The position numbers were made by a program, and so were the translations under genes. DNA of 64,000 nucleotides from Callipepla californica brunnescens (taxonomy: Eukaryota; Chordata; Aves; Galliformes; Odontophoridae). Position 1 is the first letter of the stretch. Every line of letters begins with the position of its first letter. Below, one piece after another: positions 32,931 through 52,515 of the stretch. The notes under the pieces are model-generated. The model made no database searches. It was not told the origin of the DNA and worked only from the letters and a program-made list of their open reading frames with translations. The stretch lies in contig JALIRH010000044.1 in NCBI GenBank assembly GCA_023055505.1, positions 1-64,000 on the forward strand, read 5' to 3'.

Positions 32931-35914
32931 CACTCACCTGCTCTGCCTGGTCACAGCCAGCATGGCCTGGGAAGCAGCTGGGAATGCACCCTTCTCCTTT
33001 TTGACACTAGAAGAAGGCACATGATGTGTGAGACCCCTTGGCCATCAAGCTGACCCTGGCTCCTGGCACCACATCCTTCTCCGGAGGGGCTGTGCTGGGA
33101 CCTCCTTGCTCTGAGGGTCTGATTTCCACCCTAAATGTATTCGTGGTTAATTTATCCCCAGTCATTCCTGTGCTAATGTTGTCTTTTAGCTGAAATAGCT
33201 CTTCTCCTCCCTGGCGTTTACCCTGCAGATGTATTTATAGTGAGCGCTCCGTTCCCTCACAGCCCGCGCTGCGCTGTGCACGAGCCACTGCCATCTCACT
33301 GGGTCCCCTGGGCTCTGCTCCTCTCGTGCCACCTCTACTCCTGTCCCCAGCATGGCCAAGTCCTGAGGACCTGGGTGGGTCCACGGGTGAGTGATCAGTA
33401 CCTTCTTCCTGCCACCGGCCTGTTAGACCTGGTGGTGTTACCACAGAGGCCAGGTACCCTGTTTTCCAGTCCCTTTTCTCATAGGACTGATGCATGCCCA
33501 TGGCAGTAGCAGGGCATGAAGGCAGTGCCCAGCACCTGACCCCGGGCTCTGCACAGCCTGGTCCCCACATGGCCCCCAGCTGCTCCTGTCACTGTACACA
33601 GTGCCCCCAGGTCCCTGCTTGGACTCTTCCTGTCGCCGGGACATCATTAGAAATGTTAATTATTAATTATCACTAAAAGCCCTTTTTGCTGCATTGCTGT
33701 TCTCTGCCGATCTCTCTGCCCCGTGCTGCCTGTAACCAGATCCACCCGCTGTTGTCTCCTGCCTCGTGGTGCCTGTCCCTGCTGTCCCTTGCTACCTGTG
33801 GGGCAGAGCTGCGGCTGCAGTAAGCCCCCTGTCCCCTGAGAGACACCAGGTAAGCTGGGCTTGTCCCTCCCAGGATCTCCTGTAGGATCAGGATCCCCGT
33901 GGACAAGATGTAGGGTCACCCTGTGTCACGTCCCTCTGAACCTGCTGGGTGCAGTGATGGAGCCGGGGAACACCAGTTCCTCTTGGACAGGCAATGGGGG
34001 CCCTGGAGAGGGGCACAGGGATCTCCCAGGATCTCTCTCCACATCCCAAAGGATCTCTGGAGCCAGGCTGCACAGACAGCGAGCTCACCAGCCCCGGGGC
34101 TGTCACCCCCTGCCCCACACTGTTGGATGTCCTGCAGCATCAGGCACGGTCCTGCTGCGCACACTGGAAAGCAAGACAGCATCAAGAGGGAGACAGCAGC
34201 GATTGCTCAGGGAGAAGCTTGGGGGCAGGCTCCCGGGGGAGAACTGGGAGGAGCACCCAGGCTGTATTGATTCCTGCAGCACAGTGCTGCTTTCCCTGCC
34301 TGCTCGTTTTCCGTGTGCAGGAAAACAGAAGCAGCAGGAGAGCCCCACTGCCCGCAGCCAGCTCCGCTCCCAGGGGCCGGGCCCCATCGTTTCCCTGCCC
34401 ACAGCCGCCGGCAGCACCGGCGCCTGCCCGCACCGCGGGCTGCTTCCTCGCATTATACAGCGCTGTCACGAGCCACCGAGTCCCCAGGTGTTTGGTGCAG
34501 CAGCACAAAGCAAATCCAACCTACCCCAGCCCTGAGCTCTCCGCAGTGCCCTCCCCATGGCTGAGCTCCCAGGCTGGGCACGGGGAATGCTGGGTGTGAT
34601 GTCCTCCTTGCCCCATGTCTTCATGGTAGCCCCTGGGGCTTTTCTCCAACAAAGCCCTCTTGTAGGCACTTACTCTGCAGAGATAAAACAGAGAAATGCT
34701 CATAGGGGTTGGATTCTCCAGGAACACAGAGTGGGTCATGGGATGTACTGCTGGGTCTCAGCGCACCGTGGGGTGTTCATCTCCAGATAAAGAGCAGAGC
34801 CCTGTGCTGCCTCTCCTCCCTGAGGCTCAGCCCCGTCAGTGCCGGACATACAGCTTGTCTCTGATCAGAGCCAGATTTGGGGCCGCCAGCCACTCTTTTC
34901 TCTCTGCACTGCTCCTTTCAGCCCGTGGCTCCCTGCGGCCCCCGCTGACGCAGCTGCAGATGGAGAGACAAGGAGAGTCAGGCAGCATCCCGGCCTGTCG
35001 TGCCATCCCCAGGGAGGTGCAGGCACAGCAGCTTTAGATCGACGCTCTCTGGAAACAAGAGCGGCCCTGCTATCAGTGCAGACCATGTGCTGGTCAGGGG
35101 GGCTGAGGATGCCCAGTGCAGGGTGGGGGTCTGTGACCACAGTGCAGCTCCCACCAGCGCTCTCTGCGCCTACAGATTTCCCAGGAGCCCTGAGACCACA
35201 CTGACCCAGGAGAAGGAGGCCATGGCCATACTGGGACAGCTGGGCTCTGGCAGTTTTGCAGCCCTGTTGCTCTTATCCATCTCCTTCCCCAGGAGCATGT
35301 TGGTGGTACAGGGGGTCCCTGTCCCTGCATGTGGCACCCTAGAGGGGACAGCACAGAGTCTCTTGTGGGAGATGCAGATTCAGCTGCTAGGAGGGGAGAT
35401 GTGAGGATGCCTCCCGTGGGTGAAACAGCGGGGTCCTTCTGCAGCCCACACCTCCCAGTGCTCGGACTGCACTGCTGCTGCCATGGAAACTGCCTGTGGA
35501 GCATCACCCTGCTGCACCTTCTAGGGCAACAGGGCCACTGCTGTCCCCAACCTCCCCCTGGCTGCAGACATGTACACATGGGCTGGCAGGGTGTGGGAGG
35601 CTGGGCGCTCCCTCCAGCCCCCTGCCCTGCTGCTGATCCACCATCAATGACCATGGGCATCGAGCCCAGCCAAGCATCCCCACAGAGCCATGCAATCCCA
35701 GACCCCAAAGTCAATAATGGGAGAAGGGCTCGTGTGAGGCTTTGGGATTTGGCACAGTGGCCAGGACTGGGTGCTGTGGGGTGCTGTGATGCATGGGGGC
35801 ACCCCAGGGCGAGCTGGTGATGGAGAGGCTGGGGAAGCGCTGGCAGGGGGTGCCCGGTGCCATTCCCAGACAAACACAGCTCCCATGCGGCCAGGGGCTC
35901 CACGCTGCTTGGCC

Positions 35915-36060
35915 TCCCACAAACATAAATCATTTTCTAATTTATAACATGAATAATTGATTTTGCCTCTGTAGCTGGCGATAAATCTCCTGTGCGCACA
36001 TGCATAAGAAAATAATAATAATGAAAGCGATCAGGATCTGCTGCCATCGATTACACGCAG
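35915..36060. promoter_or_regulatory. AT-rich island, candidate conserved non-coding element
   Basis: About 145 bp of AT-rich, non-repetitive sequence within GC-rich DNA. It carries homeodomain-type cores (TAAT/ATTA: aatttataac, gaataattgatt, aataataataatg) and an ATCGATTA. It lies between CRTAC1 and R3HCC1L. Constraint is suspected only from texture. Confidence 0.3.
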
Positions 36061-36719
36061 GAGGGGCCACACTCCCCTCTGGGCCACAGTGGGGCGGGGG
36101 GATGCTCATTGGAGGGTGCTGGGTGGCTCTGCACAGTGAAAGCCATCCTTCTCCGTACGGTGCCACGTGGATGGCAGGGCAGACTATATACACCCGCGAT
36201 TTGCCCCACAGGACTGTGGCAGTGGAGTACAGCCACCCTTCCCGGGCTCTAGTCCAAACAAAAGGGAAACAAAGGAAGAACGCATCATCACTTGGATCCA
36301 CTCCCCGGCATGGCAGAACCAGGGTTTGGTGCCGGCACATACGATGGGCAGCCAGGAATGTTTGCATCTCCTGGGCTGCGCCAACCGCTCCTTGCTGTGT
36401 CTGTGGAGGAACTCATCTCTCCCACAGGCCCCAGCTCGGGAGTGCTCAGCAACAGCAGCGCTTCATTAGGAGCCAGAAGACGTGCGGGTCCCAGGTGTGC
36501 TCCCCTCCGCCCGCACTGCCGACGAGAGCGTGCAAGCACCCGGGCCACGTTCATTATCGGCCCGCGCAGGCAGCCAGCTCCTCGCCAAACCCCAGGAAGG
36601 ATGTGGAACAAAGCTGCCCAGCGCAGACACCTTCCCCCGTCCGTTTGTCTGGGCATCGAGCGCGCTGACCACCCCGCAGCCCTCTGTCTGCAGGATGTGG
36701 CCCAGGGGGTGACGGAGCC

Positions 36720-37430
36720 CGGGCGATCCCGCAGCGCCGCGCAGCGCTGCTCCCGCTTCGTACGTGACACTCAGAGGCAATGGGAAATCAATGGCAGCCT
36801 CTGCGGGGTCAGCGCCGCAGGAAGCGGGAGCCCCGCGCCCATCATCCCCACTGCCTCTCGGGCGCCTTTGTCACCACGTTTCCGGCACCGCGTCCTCAGC
36901 ACGTGGGGTTTCTCCGCGCGTTGGAAGCGCCGCAGCCCCGCGTGGGGTGCCGCGCTCACCCCCCCTCATCCACCGCCGCCGCCGCCGCCTTCCCCGCGCC
37001 CACGGCTCCCTACGGCCGGCAGCCCCGACGTGCCCCAGCCCCGACGGCCGCTCGGGGCGGTGCCGCGGCCGCGTTGCGGGGCGGTGCGGTGCCGCCGCAC
37101 TACAGGTCCCGGCGCTCCCCGCGGCGGGACGGGGCGGGCTCGGCGCGGCGGAAGCGGCGGCGGCAGCGCGGAGCGGCGGGGGACCCGGCGCGGTGATCGG
37201 TAACGGCCCTCCCGCGACCCTCCCCCCCCCCCGCACGTCGCCCCGAGCCCGGCGGGCGGGACCGAGCCGGGGCGCGGGAACCGGGGCGGGCGGCGGTGCT
37301 TCGCCGTGCGGCCGGGAAGCGCGTGCTGTGCGCCCCGCCCCGCCCCGCCGTGCCGTTCCCCCTCCTGGGCACGGCGCCGGGTGCCCGCGCACGGCGCGGC
37401 TCCGCACGTCCGTTTCCCCGCTTCTCGGCC
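36720..37430 (+). promoter_or_regulatory. R3HCC1L: CpG island, predicted R3HCC1L promoter and first exon
   Basis: A dense CpG and GCC-repeat block (including CCGCCGCCGCCGCC near 36970-36985 and a C run near 37218-37230) has no protein-coding match. The next coding exon on the plus strand is R3HCC1L at 39760, whose upstream splice acceptor shows that at least one 5' non-coding exon lies upstream. This island is the natural candidate. Confidence 0.55.
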
Positions 37431-39745
37431 CAGTTCCCCCCCCGGCCGCATTCGCTTCGTTTTCCCGGTCCGAGTCTCATCGCGTTCCCCTGCCCGTGTT
37501 TCTCGGATGCTTTGAGTGATTTCCCTGCTCGGCTCGCTGTCGTCCGCAAATTTAATTACAGTTCACCGCTCCAATGAAAGTTCGTGAGCTGCTGTAAAAC
37601 GATACCCCGATGTTCACGTGAATTGTATCTTGCCCGCCTTATCCTAAAGCTCTGCCCGGTAATTGCTCCAAAATAACCCTGCTGGAAAGCCCACGTCCCC
37701 CTGCACCTGCTGTTCGGGCACCAGGCACTGGGGCAACGTCAGGGTGCCCAGCAGCAGCATTCCCATTCCTTTCTGCACAGAAACCAGTGCCCGTCACTCC
37801 GCTGCCGCTCCGACCCAGCCCTGTGAGCTGGGGTCAGCAGTGTGCCCAGGTGCCTGCTCTGTGCCCAGGCTGTTTTAGCTTCTCTGCAGCTGTTCTGGTG
37901 AGGCCTCTGCCTCATTTGCGTTTTTCTGGTTAAAAACAGTAATGCTGCCCTTTGTTTTTGATCCGTCATTAATTTTCTCTCCCTCCCTATTTATTAATAG
38001 CCCTCGTCCTTTTTGTGCTGAACCTGCCCTGCTGTATTTGTGAAGCCCTTTGCATTCCCCTCCGCCTGTAGCTCCTCTTGCTGCTGCGCCGTCCCTTTTC
38101 TCCCTGCAGCTGTCGAGGGACACTATCGCCCCATAAATCACCTCCTGTCTGCGGCGCTCCGGGTATCTCCTTGGAGCATCAGAAGCGCAAGGCACGATTG
38201 AAATCTCCCTTTTCTCTGCGTGTCTGCCAGCACACCGATGTCACAGCTCTGGTGTCCCTGTGCGTGCCGTCCCCACTATTGAGTGGCAGGGCAGGGATGT
38301 GGCAGTGGGGACAGCTGCCTGCCATCCCCTCTCTGGGTGCAGCAGCGTCCTAATCGGGGCTGTTTAGAATCTCCTTGTGGCTCTGTTTATTAGGGTAGCA
38401 GTATTTTTTTTTTTTCGCCCAGCATGCAGCAGGCTATAAAGAGTGACATTGCCAATGCATGGTCCCACACGGGCGATCCCGCACTGTGGTGGCCAAGGTG
38501 TTGCCGTCTCTTGCTGTCAGGGCTGTAGGGTTATGTGCTCTATTGATGGCAGGATGGATCGAGTGGAATTAGAAACCTCGAAGGCTAAAAATACAGCACC
38601 CTGCCAGGAAATGAGGCAGCCTGCTGGGAGGGCGCTGGGTGGCACTTCAACTTTTCCAGGAACTGGCACGCTGTGTTGTGCTGTGTGCTTGCACTGACAC
38701 CTCACAGCCTCGTGCTGGAGCCGTGCTGCGGGGTCAGCACTCAAACTCTGGGAGCTACGGGAATGCCCTGCCCTGTGCAGCGTGAGTGAGACTCGTAGCC
38801 TGCACGCTGTGCCCAGGAAAGAAGCTGTGTGTTGGCACGGCTGTGCATGCAGAGGGTGCTCCCAACACCGTCTGGCTGATGCAGCACCATCTGCTTTGGA
38901 GGGTGAGGCAAGGTGAATGGCAAACTTTCGAGGAGCCCATAAATCCCGCGTGCCTTGGAGGTGACTCGGGATGTGCGCAGAGCATCCAAGCTGGCAGCAT
39001 CCCAGTGCTGGAGATCCCCACTCCCGTGGAGGAGCTCCATGACCCCGTGGCGATGGGCTGAGCTCTGACACCTCCATCTGTGTGTCTGTCCGAGTGAGTT
39101 TTGTGGGCAGTCCCGGATCGGTGGGTCCAGCTGAGTGTTGGGCACTGCAGCCCACGAGGCTCCGCCACCCGTCCCCGAGGCTGTGTTCGGTGTGGTTGGC
39201 AGGGAGGGGATTGCAGCCTAATGTACCGGAGGTGCCGCGGAAATGAGAGCCTTGGATGGATTCCTGGCCCTATTGATCCGCCGGCAGTTTATGCATCCTG
39301 ACATTCATAATCTCAGTAGGCTCTGATGTTCCAGATTAATGGGCCCAGGGGCTGTCCATCCGTCACTTCACATTAATTACTGAAGAGGTGTTTTTCCAGT
39401 GATTTACCTGACAGCGGCCCGTGATGAATACCCCTAAACAGAGTGGGCAGTGATTAATCACGGGGCCCCGGCCCGGCCCCACTCTTCCTTCCCCTCAGCC
39501 ACAGCACAGACCCCCACACCATCCATCTCCATAAACACTGCTTGATGCATATTTATAGGGGCACGGGGCCTGGCAGGTAGCGGCGTGCTTGGTTGTGCCA
39601 AAGATGATGAAAAATAAATCTCCACCAGTACAGGGCAGCCTGGCACAGCCACAGCCCATTGCCAGGATATCCTCATCCCGATGCACATCACACTGGCACC
39701 ATTGTGGTGTGGGCACAGTGGCGGTGACACTTCTATCCCTTGCAG
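37431..39745 (+). other. R3HCC1L: R3HCC1L first intron (inferred)
   Basis: No coding exon was recognised between the CpG island and the first coding exon. AT-rich, homeodomain-core-bearing patches occur at 37540-37680, 37940-38005 and 39285-39450, plus a T13 run near 38405-38417. These could be intronic enhancers. Confidence 0.45.
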
Positions 39746-39759
39746 GTGGTGGTGGCACA

Positions 39760-44195
<4,436 letters not shown>

Positions 44196-44495
44196 ACATC
44201 CTGCAGTGGGATGGTGCTGGCCATGCTGCCAGCGGGACCCACACCTGGGGATGGAGCTAGTTCTGCCACTGCCCTGTGGGCTCTATGCCCAGCCAGGAGG
44301 AACAGGCTCTCAGGAAGGGGCCAGGGGGTGCAGCTGCACGGTGCTTGAGGGCCGGTTGAGGACTTGCCATGTTGTCCCACTGCTGTCCCCAGGGCTGTGG
44401 TGGCACGTGCCGTGTGGGTCAGCCACGGCCACTCTGAAGCGCTGTGAGTGAGAATGTCCTTTATTTTGGTAATAAATACCATTTATTTTGCTTTG
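44196..44495 (+). other. R3HCC1L: R3HCC1L 3' UTR with poly(A) signal
   Basis: Short 3' UTR ending at AATAAA 44471-44476, about 275 bp after the stop at 44193-44195. Confidence 0.75.
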
Positions 44496-45849
44496 ACTTG
44501 CTTTTGAAGAGGGGATGCAGCACTGTGGGAGGAAGGGCTTGTCCTGCTGGCTGAGAGCATCGCCTCCAGCTGCAGTGCGTGTCTGTGCACATAGGGGTGC
44601 CCTGGGGGTGTGTGTGCTCTGCCCCACTCCAAGGCAGGGGGTTTCCCCTCCAGGGTGGGCCGAGCAGGACGGCCTGGGGAAGGGCTGGAATGTGCTGGCA
44701 GAGGGACCCTGTTTACATCCGCCACCCTGAACAGCACGATCCTTGTCTGGCTGTGGGAAGGGCCGTCCCTGAGCGCGCTCCAGGCTGTGATGTGGGCTGT
44801 GCTCCCCACCCGGGGGCTTCCTGCCCTGCCCCGGGGAGCGGTGTGGGCAGCCAGGAGCTGCCTTTCCCTCAGGGCTGCAGTACTCTGTATCACCTTACCT
44901 CCCCAAACCCTCCCCTACATTCCCTTCATGACAGAGTCTGTTCTGCCACCCCAGAATTCTTGGGGCCATCATCTGTGGGGCTTTCATACCCTCAAAAGCA
45001 GGTGTGGAGCACTGCCATGTATCAACTCCACCTTGTCCCGGCCACCCCGTGTCCCCTGGCTGTCCCCAGCGTGGTGGTGAAGAAACCAGTCACAACCCTG
45101 CTCTGCGGCTGCTGGCCCTGCTGCCAGCTGGGCTCCGTCTCAGCCAGGTGGCCCGGCCAGCGGAAAGTTTTGGGGCGAGAGGATGCTCTCACATGGAAAG
45201 CATCTTTCAGCTGTCCGGCAGTGAGCAGGGGGGTTTGGCGCAATGAGCCTCCATCAGCACGTTCCTTGCCACGGGCCATGCTTGGGGCCACTGTCCCTCA
45301 TGGCCCCTCCACGTGCAGGGACCGGCACGTGGGGACTGGTTGTGGCTGCACAGAGCAAAGCAGAGGATGGAAGCCCTATGTACTGTACTGCTGCGTGGGG
45401 GTGGGGGTGGGATGCAAGCAGGAGGGGGTGGCAGCACCTGGTGGCTTGTGGGATGGGATTCTCATTTATTTCCTTTTTGAAGAAGGGGAAAGAAACAGAG
45501 TAGGGGCACACTGTTCTTGTGTCTCCACCCTGTGCCCATGAGCAAGGGCTTCCAGGGGCAAAGCTGTTCCATCTGTGCTCCAGGGATGCAGGTAGCTGCC
45601 AGAAACAGCCTGGGAAAGCCCAGCGTGGGCTGCACCGTGGCAGCTGGGGGCTGGCTGCCGGCCCGCTTTGCCGCAGAGCTGGCTGCCCTGCTGTGTGCAT
45701 AGGGTCAGCAGGGTCAGGGACGAAGTGCCCCAGCCTGCGGGTACTGCTGGCCAGGAGCCGGGGCTGTCTGGCACCAGACCCACAGGGCAGCATGGGAACT
45801 GGGCTGGAGGGTTAGCAGGGTACTCCATGTCACCACACAGCATTCCTGT
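44496..45849. other. Intergenic region between convergent R3HCC1L and LOXL4
   Basis: About 1.35 kb of GC-rich sequence between two convergent 3' ends. I see only chance ORFs and no repeat or RNA gene. Confidence 0.5.
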
Positions 45850-46142
45850 CCCATTGCACAGCACCTTTATTGAAAACATAACTGGTGCACAGGTGGCAGT
45901 GCCTGGGGCCAGGCAGGCTGAGGTAGTTGTCCGGGGGGGAGCACCAGAGCCCTGGAGCTGGGGTCCCCCCGGCAGCATGGAGCTTGGCCCCTGCACCGTC
46001 CGTGATGCTCATCTCCATCCTCCGCAGCAGCAGAAATAAATAGGGCAGGCGTTGAGTCCCTGAGCTCAGGCGGGTGCTGCTGCTGCAGCCTGGGCAGGGG
46101 CTGGGGTGCCCCTGGGTGCAGGGTGAGGGGTGAGATGGGGGC
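45850..46142 (-). other. LOXL4: LOXL4 3' UTR with poly(A) signal
   Basis: On the minus strand an AATAAA at 45871-45866 lies about 272 bp after the LOXL4 stop (46145-46143). Another near-consensus hexamer occurs near 46034. Confidence 0.7.
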
Positions 46143-50420
<4,278 letters not shown>

Positions 50421-50856
50421 CGCAGCTTTGGGGTGGGATGCCTGGGGACAACATGACACTGAGCCCCTGGGGAACACAGCATACGGGTGCTGCCCTCCTG
50501 TACCTCGCAGCATGGTGATGGTTGGAGCTGTGTTATGTCTCCTTGCACAGCAGTAACATCCCAGTACACAGCTAGCAGTGCCCCCTCCCTGGGGCTCAGC
50601 CCCATATCCACATGCTGTGTACAGCCCCTGTCCCACACTCAGTGGGTGGCCAGCAGCCCTAAGTACTGCCCTTATTGCTTCATGTCTGCGCTCTCGGCTG
50701 TGGGTAAGGAGCCCACAGAACCCCCTTGTTCCTCACTTTACCCCAATAGCCTCTCCCTCCTGCATGCAGCACCCATCTCCACCCCTCTCCCCCTGCATCC
50801 CTGCAGGCAGCACTAGGAGCTGCTGCCCCGGAGGTGCCTCAGCCCCCGGCACTCAC

Positions 50857-50945
50857 TCTGGCTGTCGGCGAGGGGACGCGGTGTTGCTCCAGCCGCCTTC
50901 CAGCAGCTCTCCTGCAGCCGAGCACCGCCTGCTGCTGCTTTTATG
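50857..50945 (-). promoter_or_regulatory. LOXL4: LOXL4 core promoter and non-coding exon 1
   Basis: On the minus strand a TATA-like CATAAAA (50945-50939) precedes a short exon ending at 50857 with a gtgagt donor. That donor splices to the acceptor at 50443-50442 ahead of the coding exon. Transcription start is inferred at about 50905-50915. Confidence 0.6.
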
Positions 50946-50997
50946 GTGCGGCCGCCCCGGGTGGGGGCACACGCAGCCCGGCCCAGCCCCAGCCCTA

Positions 50998-51012
50998 CCC
51001 CCCCCCCCCCCC
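50998..51012. repeat. C15 homopolymer upstream of LOXL4
   Basis: Fifteen consecutive C bases (G15 on the LOXL4 sense strand), about 55 bp upstream of the TATA-like box. It is likely length-variable and could form a quadruplex with neighbouring G runs. Confidence 0.9.
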
Positions 51013-51779
51013 TCCCGCACACGAGGCTCAGAGCCCAGCCCTTCACCCTGCTCAGCTGAAGCTTCGCTCTGGGGTAAAGCGGCTTTTGGGGGATCAGAGC
51101 ACGGGATGATGAGCATGCTGCCCCCTGCCCCTAGAATGAAGCCAGGACCCTAGCATGGGGGGGCTATCCCTCACCCAGCATTCATGGCACCATATGGCTG
51201 GCCGCAGCCAGGCAGAACATGATGCTGGATATATCACCCCAAAAGAACCCCCGGCGGTTGGGGGGGATGCTGCAATGGTGCCAGCACTTGGAGTGCACAG
51301 AAAGCAGGGGAGGGGGCTGTGGGTGTCTCCAGGTGCTACCTCCCCCATTGGATGTGCAGATAGGGGATGTCCCCCCCTAACATGCCCAGGGAGCAACTGT
51401 GGGATGGGGACGACAGCAGTCCCCGGGGCAACCCACCGTGGGATGAGGATAAACAGGAAGCACCCGTGCCCTGGTGGTGGCCACCGGCCGGCCAGGAATG
51501 TGCCAGTGGCCACTGGGCTGTTTGTTTGGAGTGAAAGCAGCCGGTTCCTGCCGGGAGAAGCCAGGAACAACACGGCCAGGAATAGCCCATGAGCTCATCG
51601 CCATGTCCCGACAGAGCCGGCAGCACCCCGGCACCCCACAGCCCCACACAGAGCTCTCCCATGTCTGTGGCCATGCCCTGACACTTGGTGTGAGCATTGC
51701 ACGCCAAGATGACCCCTCTTGCTGTCACCCCCGGGTGACAGCGAGCACCAACACCTGCAGCCCCATGCAGCCGGTGACT

Positions 51780-51960
51780 GCGGCAGCTAAAAATAGGGCT
51801 CTGCAGCAGGGCAGCCCCGTGCGCGGGAAGCTGTGGGCAGCGGGGCGGGCGTGCGGGGCTATTCTCAGAGGAGTGCGGGACTATTCCTGGCCGGTCAATA
51901 TTGATTCAGGCGGTTCAGGTGTAGCAGCGCAGCCCGGAAACGCCATATTTAGGGCCGAGC
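51780..51960. promoter_or_regulatory. MEF2/CArG-type module upstream of LOXL4
   Basis: Contains a perfect MEF2 consensus CTAAAAATAG (51787-51796), a palindrome TCAATATTGA (about 51895-51904) and a CArG-like CCATATTTAG (51943-51952) within 170 bp. It lies about 0.9-1.05 kb upstream of LOXL4 and 0.4-0.5 kb past the PYROXD2 3' end. The remaining sequence from 51020 to 52290 shows no gene. Confidence 0.4.
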
Positions 51961-52294
51961 GGGAGGAGAGGCCTGGAGCTGAATCGGGAGCATTGTCCCC
52001 GGGAGGAAGAGGGCAGGGAGAGGATGTGAGCTCTGTCATTGCTCCGCGTGGCTCTCAGCGGCAGCACGGGGCAGGATGCTGGGAGCATGGCACACCCCAG
52101 CAAGGGCTTGGCTGTACTCATTCACCACTGGGTGACACATCTGTCCCCTACACAAGCAGACATGGTGCAAGCGGTCTTGTGCAGCCCACACTGGGGGACA
52201 GGGGGTGTGCTCTCACTCAGGCCCCAGGGTATTGCAGCCTGAGGTGCACAGGGAGTTGCACAAAGGGCTGAAAAACCACAGGAAGAGTTCTAAA

Positions 52295-52515
52295 TGCAGA
52301 AGTCACGGCTTGGTTTATTTCTGTGGGTGCCACAGCACTGGTACACTTGACTCCTCTCGAGGCACTGCACCAGCCTGCACTGCCTTGTTCATAGGGGATG
52401 CTGACCCACGTGTTTGGCTTGCTGCATGGATGGGAAGCAAGGTAGGGACAGCAGGGTTCTGCATAGGGCCACTGGAAACAACCGCAGCCATATGCCTGTG
52501 CAAGTGAAGTCGGTT
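52295..52515 (-). other. PYROXD2: PYROXD2 3' UTR with poly(A) signal
   Basis: Minus-strand AATAAA at 52319-52314, about 200 bp after the stop codon (52518-52516). Confidence 0.75.

Larger units (their letters stand above)
31011..36700. other. Intergenic region between the CRTAC1 and R3HCC1L promoters
   Basis: A divergent intergenic stretch of 5.7 kb without a credible gene. It holds an old CR1-like fragment (31826-31905), a CA-rich low-complexity tract (32680-32930) and AT-rich islands at 33110-33245, 33645-33675 and 35915-36060 that stand out from the GC-rich surroundings. Confidence 0.5.

Noticed and set aside
32645..33024. Cys/His-rich ORFs that look like a zinc-binding protein
   Set aside because: They are translations of the CA/TGCA low-complexity tract, with no fixed spacing of Cys and His.
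31023..36668. Several ORFs over 100 codons between CRTAC1 and R3HCC1L
   Set aside because: None has conserved motifs, splice signals or a start context. They are Pro/Cys-rich chance frames.
36292..37519. ORFs of 250-300 codons across the CpG island at 37 kb
   Set aside because: Arg/Pro/Ala-rich translations of CpG-island DNA on both strands. They are best read as the R3HCC1L promoter and leader.
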